Shown here: one piece after another, positions 11,401-22,900 of the stretch | Layout: each line of letters begins with the position of its first letter | How positions within the stretch are numbered: the stretch's first letter is position 1 | DNA from: Pteria penguin | Lineage: Eukaryota > Mollusca > Bivalvia > Pterioida > Pteriidae | Assembly: GCA_035048485.1 (NCBI GenBank) | Contig: CM068584.1 | Location: 62,540,420 to 62,604,419, forward strand | Direction of reading: 5' to 3' | Length of the DNA: 64,000 nucleotides | Position numbers and translations under genes: made by a program | The notes under the pieces: generated by a model | Told to the model about the DNA's origin: nothing | The model's database searches: none | The model's input: the letters and a program-made list of their open reading frames with translations, nothing else

Positions 11401-12479
11401 CACCAGCACAACAAACCTATCTGAAATCTTATTTCAATTTACAATGTAGTTACATCTAATGCTTGACGTTCTAAACTCTATTACATTTCTATGTTCTTGT
11501 AACAACTAAAGATATGTATATAAACCGGCATGTCATATCATCACTGGTGACGTAAAATGTATTTCTGATAAAAGTTAATGTTCACTTTTCCGACAAGTAC
11601 ATAAATATAGGTTAGGGAGAGATCTCAATACATGCTGTGATGATTCCATGCTGCTGGAATTTATTTGACCGTTCCGGTTTTGTATTTTGTTGACTTGTTA
11701 CGCTTCCATATCGAAGTGGATCGTGAATTCCAGTCCAATAGTTTTGTGATTCTGGCCTCCCTAAGGAGTAAGTAAGCATTTACGCTGTTGTAAATCACTT
11801 AATAAACTTCTTAGAGATTTGATGCGAATATGCATGTGTCATATAATCAAGTATTTGAGTGATTATTGATTTTTGTCTGACCTACTTTCGCTTCGTGTTG
11901 TCAACAAGTTAATTCTTTAGCTCACCTGGTAAAATTCTTGTGATAAAATTTTCCTTACATTGTTGGTATTATTAAATCTGAATGGTGATCGTTATTGATA
12001 CCGTGAGCTTTTGTTGACCTTATTTGTGGTTTATTCATATCATTTATTGATTTTGATGTATGGATTGGTTGATTTTGTGTATAAAATTTACATAAAGTTT
12101 GGAAATTCATTTTGAGGTCTAAAATGGATTTACACTATGATTGTATGTTTGTCAATTATTATTGTTCATTTGAGGTTTTATATTTTGAACCATTTGTATA
12201 TGCATATTACTGAATAATGTGTCTATTGTAATAATTATTGGGTAATTTGTCACCTGTACATGTAAGTGTACAATATGATAAATTTGTGGTATTTATCTAT
12301 GTTGTTTTCTTATGGTCGCTCATTTTGCATTGTAGTTTTAACTCTCATCGGAGGATAGACCCGGATGTGATTAAAGAGTTCTTAACCTGCACCAGTCTAC
12401 ACAGGTCACATGCCGTGATGTATTAGAAGAGGCGTTATAAACACACTGTAAACGTTTGTGTAGAAAAGAAAAAAGAAAC
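11401..12479. other. AT-rich DNA, no gene recognised
   Basis: No exon or element was identified with confidence. The final part (about 12310-12479) may be the decayed 5' portion of the PLE fragment to the right. Confidence 0.4.
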
Positions 12480-13260
12480 ACTTCATGTTTTAAATGATTG
12501 GAAATATGAGATTCTTAAATTTAACGACATTCGTTTTAACCACTTTACGGAAAATCCTCATTTTTTAAAACAGCCAAATACACTGTCAGTTCAGTCTATT
12601 AAAAAGTGAATGACTGATGTTTTTGTGCCTGCTCATAAAGCAGGCAATAATACAATGCTTGTTTGAAAACGATATTATACCAATGTGCTTCACACTAAAT
12701 TAAACTCTACCAAAACATATGATGAAACCCCTGCGTTGAAAGACAACACCTTGCATAACCATGCCTTGATTATGTTTGATTTCAAAATGAATCTTGATAA
12801 GTATGATCTTTTAAACATGTATAGGCTACCTAAATTACCAAAACATTTAAAAAAAAAAATATAAATCACGTTTTATTTCCGACTCTATTCATTCCTCCAC
12901 CACTGCACTATTTAGACATATTATGTAATTCCGCTTCTCAGAACAGTAACGTAAATTATTTTGGTCTATAAAACACTGATTTTATAGAAAAACTCCTTTT
13001 CCATGGTTTCCAAGCTACTCAAATCTTTACATTTAATTTCTTATATACCTCATGTACTTTTCTTCCAAATCATTTGATTAATAGGTGTTGGATATCATAC
13101 ATTGGTGTTGTAACAGAAAATCTAAAAAAATACCTGTACTTCCGATAATTCCGGATTCTTTTCGAACAAGCAGTATGCTTCATATAATTACTGGACGTCC
13201 GCAGAGTTATGTAAAGCCTAAGAGTTTTTGATGGATAATATCTTGTTAAATTTCATGGCA
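12480..13260 (+). pseudogene. Heavily decayed PLE fragment (lineage A)
   Basis: Sequence related to the element at 920-3300: a GTGCCTGCTCATAAAGCAGG block near 12628 corresponds to GTTCCTGCTGATAAAGCAGG near 1180. It is followed by recognisable counterparts of the KLHK and FDFSTLYT regions with many stops and indels. No useful open frame remains. Confidence 0.65.
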
Positions 13261-15314
13261 AGAGAGAAAACGGAATATCGATCAGTTTTCTATTGCCAAA
13301 GTCTTAAATGGGAGGATAAATTATGGACTTATCCCTTACAAACTGTTGCGAGCCCTGGAAGAGTGAGCGTCTTCTGTTTGCAAGATAAACCCGTTGCAAC
13401 AGTTATATGGAAGCATGTGAAATGATAGTGTCCAACGTGGTGTAATCAAAAGATTTTATACTGGTAACTTGATTGAAATTGGGGGATTTCAGATTATCTA
13501 AAAGTACTTAAGATTTTTACAGGATCCACATCTGATTGATACCGCTTCTAAAGTATTTTAATTCACAGTATGTTTGAAATATGGATAGTGATTTTTGGAG
13601 CACTTCTGACTATATGTGTAAGGGATCTCGTGTATTCTGGGAATAAGTCCAGTACGGTAAATCAAGTTCAGAATAATTTGAATACCGAAGAACAGATTTG
13701 TGATTATCAAGTGTCTTAAGAACAGATAAAGTTTTGAGTGTGTAAATTGGATTTCCGGGTGTTGAATTTTTCCTCTACCAAAAATAAATTTGAAATAATA
13801 TGTTTTGTAAACGAAGGTAAAATTGTAAGGAGCTTTGTCAATAGGAACAATGATGAAATTTCCATGAAGGACATAGAGTTCATTGGTAACACCAGGGTCG
13901 TAAAAATTGACTTGTGTCTAATATTAACAGATTGATTAAGACGTACTATCCTTCTTTTAAATATTAATCTATCCATTAGTAGACAGTGTCGAGTTCCATA
14001 TCTTCCTTTCTGGCTCATCGTCTGGCATACTCCTCTCATGTATCCATAATAATTTCAATATTCTCTACCGATTCCTGTTACGGACAATATTAAGGTCACC
14101 CGTTACCATATGACGGAATGGAGGGTAAATGAAGTCAGATGTAGAACAGGATATTTTAAGAGACTTTACGTCAAGGCACTGCGAATTGTGTTCAACTGGA
14201 AACAACTGTAGACATATAGATGTAGGAAAACGCAAGGCGACTGCTGGTGTTTGAAATAAGGAAAAGTTTATCCTTGACAGACCCGTAGTACAAAATGTTT
14301 CTCGAACACAGAGCATCAATCCACTTATTTACAAATTTAATTTTTAAGGAGTTGAAAACTTTTTTGACGAGTTGTCCATAATAATGCCTTGTAGGCAATG
14401 TTCCGCTGAACCATAATCGTAAACTGTAATGCACGATTTGACGATTCATATTATCTGTGTAACCTCTTCAAATCGAGTGAGTAAAGTTTCGTACGAATAT
14501 GATAAAAACCTGGACCGAGTTTTACTTTAAGTCGTAAGCCCAAACATAGAAGTAGACGTAAACGTAACTTACAAGTATTTTGCGTTTTACTAAAACATAG
14601 TAACCTACAATTATGCGTAAATTTCCGAATAAACTTACATGTGCCTAATAGCAGACGTAGCTTCGCACGTAAGTAAAATGTAGGCTGTTTTGTTGTTAAG
14701 TCAGAAAAGAATTGAAAGTCCCTTGAGGACAGACGATGACACATGAGACCAAGAAATCACGTAAAAGAGATATTAGAGATCGTTTAATGGACTTCGCCCC
14801 AATTAACTGCGGTACTAATGTTAAGGGAGGAAATGAAACTTATTCCCACAAGAATGAGGTAAAGAACAATGAAACGTTCTTATGACGTCATAAGGTTGCT
14901 AACGTTCAAAGCCGTTTCTGACTCATAGTACACAAGCTCCGCCTAGCAGATGATAACGGATGGCGAAGCTCATTAACACTTAGAGTGCCAAAATCACATC
15001 ATGGTCAAACTAGTACTGTAAGTTACGTCGATATGACGTTGTGAGTGACTTTAATCATGAAACTTACGCAGAGAGTAAATAATGGCGTCACAATAATCCT
15101 CACTAGCTGAGATAAATGACGTCACTCTTCCATCATGAGAAGCTAGCTGAATAGGCATTATGATGGGAATCGCGCACTTTCCATCAATAATCATTTCATA
15201 AATTAACGCTGTTTTATCTCGAAAACTCTACATCTAGCCGGAAATTTTTTCTTGTATCAAGGAAATATAAAGTCGAAATGTAAGACGGCTATTACTTTTG
15301 AACAATAAGAGAAA
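13261..15314. other. Unclassified DNA, no gene recognised
   Basis: Short open frames on both strands (for example near 13716-14744) overlap one another and show no domain, signal peptide or splice-site support. Several ACGTAA motifs recur near 14560-14670. Nothing functional can be claimed. Confidence 0.4.
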
Positions 15315-15364
15315 TGTCGTCACCATATACGTGAAATATTCGTGGTGTGATCAATCAATCAATC
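15315..15364 (+). mobile_element. SINE 3' end fragment
   Basis: Only the last part of the 184-456 SINE family remains: GTCACCATATACGTGAAATA, then the GTGGTGTGA end and an ATCA tail. It is 5' truncated. Confidence 0.75.
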
Positions 15365-15489
15365 TGTTTTCCTTGTGAATACACAATAAAGTCAAAAGTG
15401 AAAGCACACATTACGAAATAATGATTCCTATTGCTAAGAAATTAAAAGTTTCAGTCCTAGCTTACTACTGATACTACATCTAAGTGCAT

Positions 15490-15660
15490 TAACTGGATGT
15501 TTATGCACTCTATTCAAAAATCTAAACGCATTGGTAAATTCAATGATACATCTAGATATCTTGATTACATCTTAGTTATCGATAACACTAAGTTTGAAAA
15601 ACGTATACCCAAAATATAGCCATACGAAATTCAACTAAACAAAGCTAATATTTGTAAAAA
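15490..15660 (+). pseudogene. PLE reverse transcriptase fragment (lineage A)
   Basis: Counterpart of 1945-2110: SIQKSKR-like, then a TSRYLDYILVIDN-like block in place of YLDDILVIDN, then PYEIQLNKAN. The catalytic YLDD has lost its second aspartate. It is a short dead remnant. Confidence 0.65.
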
Positions 15661-16394
15661 CAGAAACGCAAAATATTAACATTTAAATATAATGATAAAA
15701 CGAGAAGTCTATCTTCTGTCTCATTCAAGGAACAAAGTTAAACAGAATTGAATGCACAGAATCAACACAATGAACATAAAGAAGAATAAGATTTCTGGCA
15801 CATACATAATATATCAAGGATACCTCATACTCTGTACAGCTCACGACTAGCTCAACATTTTGCCAAGTATTTACTTTCAGTGTCTTTGGCAAAGGACTCA
15901 ACACACATCAATTGAATATCAATGTGGTGTGATATACATGTATGTTTACACAAATTCAAAGAACATTTGTACTTTCTTCCAATTACTATGGTCTTTGGCG
16001 ACTCTAAGAACTTAAATTATTTCACTGGTTTTAATTTTTTTTTTGCTTGAGGTCAATGAATATCGCAAGTAACAAGACTTTCTAAGAGCTCCTGCCGAAA
16101 CAGGTGATATGAAATCCTTCATGATTATGGAAAGGTGCAGGAGACTTAATTATATCAGTTCTGATGAACGGCCTGAACGTAATGTAAGACCCGAGTTAAT
16201 CCACACAGTACTCATCTTCGCATTGTCACTTCCTATGATCGTACAAGTCCGAAATGCAATGATATAACCATAAAAACAATAAAATGAAATGTTAGAACAA
16301 ATATGTGTTTACCTTTTCATTTTTCAACTTATTTATTGCATCTTCTGTTCCATAAAATCGTCTCCATGTTTACCTTCCTCACCTCTTTTAAATA

Positions 16395-16570
16395 GTCGTT
16401 CGAAGGAGATTTTTTTGTCTAGTTTGAATATATTTTTTTTTTTTTTGCACGAACGATATAGTTTTTCGTTGGAACGAGTTAATTTCACGTTAGAATCAAA
16501 TAATTCATAACTCAGACGAAATAGTTTCGCATTCGAACGAGATTTTTTCTCTCGTTCGAAGAAGATAACT
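16395..16570. repeat. Degenerate CGTTCGAA palindrome cluster
   Basis: Several degenerate copies of the self-complementary motif CTCGTTCGAACGAG and its halves (TCGTTCGAAG, GAACGAG, CGAACGAGA) occur within 175 bp, separated by T-rich spacers. No coding role is seen. Confidence 0.45.
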
Positions 16571-17782
16571 TTGAGAAGTAATAAGTGTAAAAAATGGAAT
16601 TAAACTATTTTATCAAAAACATATAGATAGCCTATCAACGTAGCTAACATATGCTTCTCTGATCTGTAAAATCCGACTTACAGTCAGAAGGGATTAAGGT
16701 TCAGGACTATTTTTAACACTGGTATGTTATGGAGCCATTAGAACGAAAATAAGACTGAGGAGACTTGCTCTATATTTGATATAAACTTCAAAAACTCCGT
16801 TGAATTGAGAATGATATGTAGTGTTAAGAGCAAAGGATAGAGACTGTGTCGGTTTCTCCAACACCTTGTAGACATTATGAAAGATCTTTAAAGATTTGTC
16901 ATAAATCTGAAGTTGAAGTCAAGAAATCCAAGTGATAGAGGGAGTAAAGTTGGATGGGGGAAACGAAAAAAAACAGTCGTCTGCTTAGATACTGAGAAGC
17001 GAATTTAGTAAATAAGTAGGCAAATCAATTGGGTTAACTTCTGGATTGGAACTAAATACGTATGGCTTTTGTGAAAAACATTATATCCAATAAATATTTC
17101 GAAATTGGCAGTCAATGTCATGCGCTTCTAATATTAGACACTGATCATTTATGTGACTCTGACCATTTACGTAAATGATATCAGATCCACAATAGTAAGT
17201 AGAGACAACTCTGTTCAAAAATTTGCACCCTATTTCCAAAAGATCTTTTAACAGCGCAATCCAAATGATACGAGAACTTCTTACAATGGGCCTTTCAAGC
17301 AGGCACTTACTTAATAGTTATCTGCCCTTTACCGATACCGTCCCGATCGTATCTGCTATTAAGGAACTGAAAAAGCTGTTATCGAGAGAGTAAAAGGACG
17401 TACAAGCATAGTAGTTGAAAATATTTGTGTTTGTTTAAATTTAATTCACTGATATAATCTATGAATGACTAAAAATTAGTTACTGGGTTTGTTTTTATAC
17501 TCTGTTATGAATTTCTGATTTAAATTTTAGATTTAAATCTACAGAACAGAAATGGAATAGGAATCTTCTCCCTTACAAAATACTTCTTCGCCCAACGCTA
17601 AGTTATTTATTCAGTAATGAATGATGTATCAAAGTAGTGCGGTACATGTCTGTAGTGTGACAAAAAACTAGAAAGGTAAATATAAATGTGATTTTCATAA
17701 GTTTCATAATCAATGTTTCCACTGGTGATATTGGACAGTTTAAAAACAATTTGTATCTTGTACTAATACATATTTGACTTAC
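16571..17782. other. Intron-like DNA, no gene recognised
   Basis: No exon was recognised. A possible decayed PLE 5' piece occurs near 17050-17150, where GGCAGTCAATGTCATGCGCT resembles 1015-1034. If the ankyrin exons form one gene, this region is intron. Confidence 0.35.
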
Positions 17783-17881
17783 CAAGTTCGTGACATTAAC
17801 AACAGCATTAGCATCGATAAGTATCTTGACTATAGCTGTGTGACTATTTGATGCAGCCTGGTGGAGTGGAGTGTCCTGACA
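17783..17881 (-). CDS. Single ankyrin-repeat exon (diverged copy)
   Basis: A 99-bp, phase-0 exon encodes one 33-residue ankyrin repeat starting CQDTPLHQAASNSHTAIVKI and ending in VVNVTNL. The donor is GTAAGT and the acceptor is ATTATAG on the minus strand. TPLH and the VN turn are present, but the usual G before H is serine, so it is less canonical than the 4420-4518 copy. Its acceptor-side flank (about 17630-17730) has the ACATGTCTGTAGTGTGAC block also found in the array units. It therefore arose from the same ancestral exon and intron before the recent array formed. It probably lies between the array exons and the 4.4-kb exon in one transcript. Confidence 0.72.
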
Positions 17882-18411
17882 CTATAATGCGGAAAATATT
17901 GTTGAAAAACAGTGCTATAGAGTGATGAATTAGTGTTTATATATCAAGCAATGGAAAAAGATGCTTAGAAACTATGATAAAGATCTGACATACTAGAAAC
18001 AAAGAAGAGATGTACAGATTTATTGCGATAAAATAAAATAGCAACGAAAAGTAATAATCATAATAAAACAAAAGCACACTCTAAAATAAGAAACAAGAAA
18101 ACAACCCCGCCCCCTCCAAAAAAAAAAAAAATAATAATAATAAATAAATAAAATTGAATAAATAAATAAAAATTAAATTAAAATAAAACAGAAATCTAAC
18201 AATCAATATCTCTGTTTTTATAAAATCCAACCAGTGTCTATGTTCATTTTAAATATATTATATTATATTTTATGTCCTTTAGAGAGGCTATAGACTTCAC
18301 CATAGAAACTAGTAGTATAAAGACCTATACAATTAAAGTAGTGTTTGCATAAATATTTTATCCTACAAAGATCTGAAAGTAAATAATCTGACTCGACCAA
18401 ATTTACCAGGC

Positions 18412-18431
18412 CCCCCCCCCCCCCCCCCCCA
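18412..18431. repeat. C homopolymer run
   Basis: Uninterrupted cytosines of about 20 bases. Length is unreliable in assembled sequence. Confidence 0.8.
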
Positions 18432-18464
18432 GCCCCCTTTAGAATTAAATGGTCGTCCCCTAAA

Positions 18465-18840
18465 TGTCTTATCGAATAATATGCTAGTATCAAAAATATG
18501 TTCCTCCCGCCTTTAAGTCTATAAACATCTGAAAGATTAAGGGGTGCTTATTACTTATGGTCAATAAAAATCAATTTATTTATGATTTGATGCAATGTAT
18601 ATATAACTATAACTCCTAACCAAGATCCAAGATCAAGGCCATAAGGTGAAAAATGGTACAAACTAAAAACGTTCTTTGTTTGTTCGTTAAGCCTTGCAAG
18701 TTTTGTCTACTTACCTTATAAAAATTTTAAAGAAATAACCAATAACATAAAACTGTGACTACCAGCCAGACGGACGAATTCCGCTATGCTTCGCAGGTGA
18801 CATAAAAATGAAGTTAAAGTTTAAAACAATATTTCATACA
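18465..18840. repeat. Dispersed repeat, copy 2
   Basis: Matches 9225-9660 in the same orientation: ATATGCTAGTATCAAA, GAAAGATTAAGG, CTATAACTCCTAACCAA, and a GACGGACGA then CGCTATGCTTCG block followed by ACAATATTTCATAC. It is diverged and has internal deletions. Confidence 0.55.
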
Positions 18841-19019
18841 ACCAAATTGAAATTTGCTGGTGTATTCATGCGAGTCGTACTGATAAACATGTTTTCGAGT
18901 GCCAATTACAGGTATATTGGGGGAATATTAAAATTAAAATTATCATTTATAAAGTCTTCAATCCACATTTATTTGACTGAAAAAATTACGAATTTAAAGG
19001 TGTATCCTTTGATTATACC

Positions 19020-22000
19020 GCTGTTGCGGTGAATGGGAAGATTGGCCCGTAAACCGATTAACCATACCAATTGATTTACTTATGTCATATCGAATAATTT
19101 TGTGATGTCAATTTTTTTTTTGGAGGGGGGGGGGGGGAGGGTTGTGTCTTTTATTTCTCTGTTTTGTTTTTGGTTTTTTTTGTTTGTTTGTTGTTATTCT
19201 TTTCTTTTTCTTATTTGGTTTTACATAACATTGCATTAAAAACTGTATATTAGTAACTTTTCTTTCTTGCTTCAGTATGTCATTTCTACAAAAGGTTAGA
19301 AATTGCAGATTAATTGTTCAACAATTTTTTTTTCGGGGGTGGGGTGGGGTGGGTGGGTGTGGTGATCTTTAAACTACTTAATTATTTGCAAAAGTATGAT
19401 GTTACGTGACGGTAGTCTGACCGAGAGCTAGGACGGTAATCTAGATATGCTTTTTTCTGTTTGATCGTCAATATTTCCATTGGTGATACGGAACATTCAG
19501 TTGGAATTCCCTCTATAGCGTTATGTAATCTTTTTACTGAGCACTGTATTATGATTAACGGAGATTATATCACCTATCACATTGTTATCATATGGCATGT
19601 CATCGAGTTATGGTTATAAAGTTGTATATCTTCAATTCATTTCTGAGAGAACCTTTCCAAACAAAGATAAGACAAAGACAAAATAATTATAATAGACAGA
19701 ATGGCACTGCATTTCATTTAAGTCCAAGTTGTGCAGAGACACGTAACAAAAAAATAAAAGCAAATCGTAAAATCAGAAAGAAATATCGAAATGACAAAAA
19801 GGGCGTTTAAGTTTATTTCCACTTAAAAGCTGAGAATATTTCATAGAATGAAAGAGCTACATTTCAATTTTTATGCAATGGACACACAAGCAGATATGGA
19901 GAGGGATAGAAAGGAATACGTTACCAATATGTGTACTGCTAACAAAGTTAGAACAAAATGTATAGGGATCGAAAGCTAAGTGTTATTCAACATTTGTCAT
20001 CACTATAAAAGGGTGGAATTGCAAAAATTATTCAATACTTTACCAGTACGAGAAAATGATATTTGAAGCTCTAAATATTTTTACAAAATCTTTACCATAG
20101 GGGAGACGATACATGTCAGTAGTCTGACCAAAAATTAGAACGGTGAGAAAAATATATTTTTTTCCTGTTTTATAATCAATAATATCAATGGTAATATGAC
20201 ACATTTCTAGGGGTGATTGAGTATTCCTTTACGTCACTCCACCATTATTTCGCGTATACGGCTACGGCATCTACCTGATGCATTGCATTGAAATATTTAC
20301 CTTTGTTTCAGACCAACCAGGAGCACTGAGTGTTTTTTACGTGCCACGCCTATCCTGACACGGGACTTAGGTTTTTACTCGCATACGAAAGAAAGAACAC
20401 TGGTATACCCACGGCGGGAATCGAACACGAGACCTTTCGTTCGGAGCACATTATCCACTGGGCCACGCCGTATTCGCATTTCTAGGAAAAACTGAAACTG
20501 CATTTCAATCATGTAGGACATTCTTTTTTCACTGACCTTGCCCTCGGCATTGACATTCGCCTCTCCATCGATAAGTATCTTTACTACATCAATGTGACCG
20601 TTTCCTGCTGCCATATGGAGTGGAGTGTTATTATCCTGCAAGGAGAGAGGTATGAATCAGAATGAATGTCACGTTATTTTGATTTTACCAAATCTACCCG
20701 TGTCTTAATATATTGATCCTAAATGGAGTTTAATACTGGATTCAACAACGAAGAAATTATTAGCGAAAACAGTATGCAGATTGAAAATTGCAGTTGCAGA
20801 AATGGACAAAACATTGGTAAAATTACTGGAAAATTTAAATAATAACTTCAGGGGCATTTCACTTTCAAACTTACAGTTTTAAGAAAATATTTTTTTCCTT
20901 GTTAAATATTCCTTACGAAAGGGACATGAAAGACTATTAACGTTAATCGTAACAACTTTTCATTCTTTCCCCAGTTTTTTCATGTCAGAAATCCAGGTTT
21001 ATCGTTTTTGTTCCTATTCAATCTGCGTTTCCTCCTTGACTAAATTTCGGCTATATGTTATCCAAATAGGCGTAACACAGTCGATGATTCGGAAACCGAT
21101 GGGTCTCGGGTTCGAGTCCTACTTGTGAGCACATAGTAGGATTGGCACGTAAAATATTCCTCTTTACTTCTGGTCAGTTGCATAGGTATAATGATGTACG
21201 CGAAATAATCGTGAAATGACGTATAACAATAATCAATCAATCGATTGAAAAGAAATGCACGTAAATATAATTATCACCATTGTCCGAGAGAAATGTATTG
21301 ATAAATTTTCCTGTTTAACGGAAAAGACTGATCAAGGCAGAACTCTGACTGTGATATATGACTGGTTTCTGTGAAAAATGTTGTTACAAAATGGATTTTA
21401 AAATGTGTAAAATTCTGTTTATTGATGTATATCGCCAAAGAGATGCACATAAAACTGATAATAGTCAAATAGACACAGAAAAATGTATTTGTACAAAAAT
21501 ACCAATTTCTGAGTAATTGAAATTTATTTACATTTTCAGGTATTTCAGTCAGTTCTCTAATTAGCGGATATTCAAGCCCAACATTTATTTTATAGTCTGA
21601 GAGTTTGATCTCATATACAGTTAGCTGCAGTCCTAATCTTACATAAAGTGCATTTCAAGTTTACTTGGCGACAAAAGAGTACACTTGGAACCAAGTTTAG
21701 TAGTAAGCTTGCTTCCAAATTTAGTACGAAACTTGATGGCAAGTTTACTCCAAGTGCACTTAGTGTTTAGTTTACTTTCTATATACATGTATATACCGCT
21801 TCGATTCATTTGATATAACCGGACGGAATACACGCATTTAAATAATGGAGTTGTTTCTTTTAATTAAACGTTTGACATGGAAAGACATATCGTAAGGGCG
21901 TCTCGGATATCAATGTATATAAGGGAAAGGAACATTTCCCCAAACATATGACAATAGCAATTCTTAACTAGAAGAAAATGCAGATGCAGTTATAAGTATC

Positions 22001-22900
22001 GAAATTTCCAATAAAATACCGCCCGAATTTTCAACATGAAATCAAAAATGTATAAATTTTAAGTGTTTATATATATTTACTATATTTTTCTATTAAAACA
22101 ATTTTTATGTAAAATATGCACATGTACATAATAAGAGAATTATTTCTATCGTGTTACAGAATCAAATGCTTCCTTGTCTGAATATAGAGCTATTGTATCA
22201 AGTCCTGTGTAAAACAAAAAATATGATTTAGAGAGTAGAATTACATGTACACCAGGGACAAGGCCATACATTTAAATTAGAAAAAGTGAGGGGGCACAAA
22301 ACAATAATACTGTTGTGTATTTACATATCAAGGGAAGAATACAAAAAACCAGATGCCCGGGAAGAGTGAGCGTCTCCCGTTTGCTCGATAAACCATTCGA
22401 AGTTATACGGAAAACTGAAATTCGGTGAAAGTCCAATGCACAAAGGAAAATACAGAATGTGGCGTCAAAACAGAATTTGTCAAACAGTCGCACGCTAAAA
22501 CTTCAGAGATCATTCTGCAAAGCGAGGCCTCATATTTTCTTATGAGATCACCATAGAGACCGTAGAAATACCTCAGTGGCGATTTCAGGCGTTCTCTTAC
22601 ATGACCCTGAAAAAATAGCTTATCGGTCAGCGTTTAAACCTTGCGACAAAACCGTTATATTTCGAATATGCCTTAGCGCACTTTATAAGCTGAGATAAAA
22701 AAACGCCATAGACAGGAGAGAAAGGAATGTTGCTACACAGGAAAGTGAACATCGTTATGTGGAAATCGTCTGACATGCAAGATCCTTTCTTCCTGTTCAC
22801 AGCAAGGACTGAATGAAAACGGCTTCACATGTTAATACTTAATCTCTCCACGGAAGAACAATATCTATACTTTAAAATGTGTGTTTTTTATTATTATTCT
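19020..22900. repeat. Array unit 1 (left edge)
   Basis: Contents: minus-strand SINE 20213-20475, ankyrin exon 20537-20635, plus-strand SINE-like copy 21058-21245 with box B GGTTCGAGTCC, and palindrome-rich element 21625-21817. The first 250 bp or so are clearly more diverged than the same part of units 2-4, as expected for the outermost copy of a tandem array. Confidence 0.85.
20537..20635 (-). CDS. Ankyrin-repeat exon, array unit 1
   Basis: A 99-bp, phase-0 exon encodes one complete 33-residue ankyrin repeat starting DNNTPLHMAAGNGHIDVVKI and ending in NVNAEGK. The TPLH, AA-GH and VN positions of the ankyrin fold are intact. The acceptor CTTGCAG and donor GTCAGT are on the minus strand. Because the exon length is a multiple of three and both flanking introns are phase 0, any number of copies can be added without breaking the frame. 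The neighbouring 3' exon would be 17783-17881 and the 5' one 24416-24514. Confidence 0.8.

Noticed and set aside
13716..14744. Four overlapping minus-strand frames of 84-107 codons
   Set aside because: No motif, no consistent splice sites and mutually overlapping; treated as chance frames.
20375..20641. Extended 86-88 codon ankyrin frames in array units
   Set aside because: Only the 99-bp part between acceptor and donor is exon; the rest reads into intron and the SINE.
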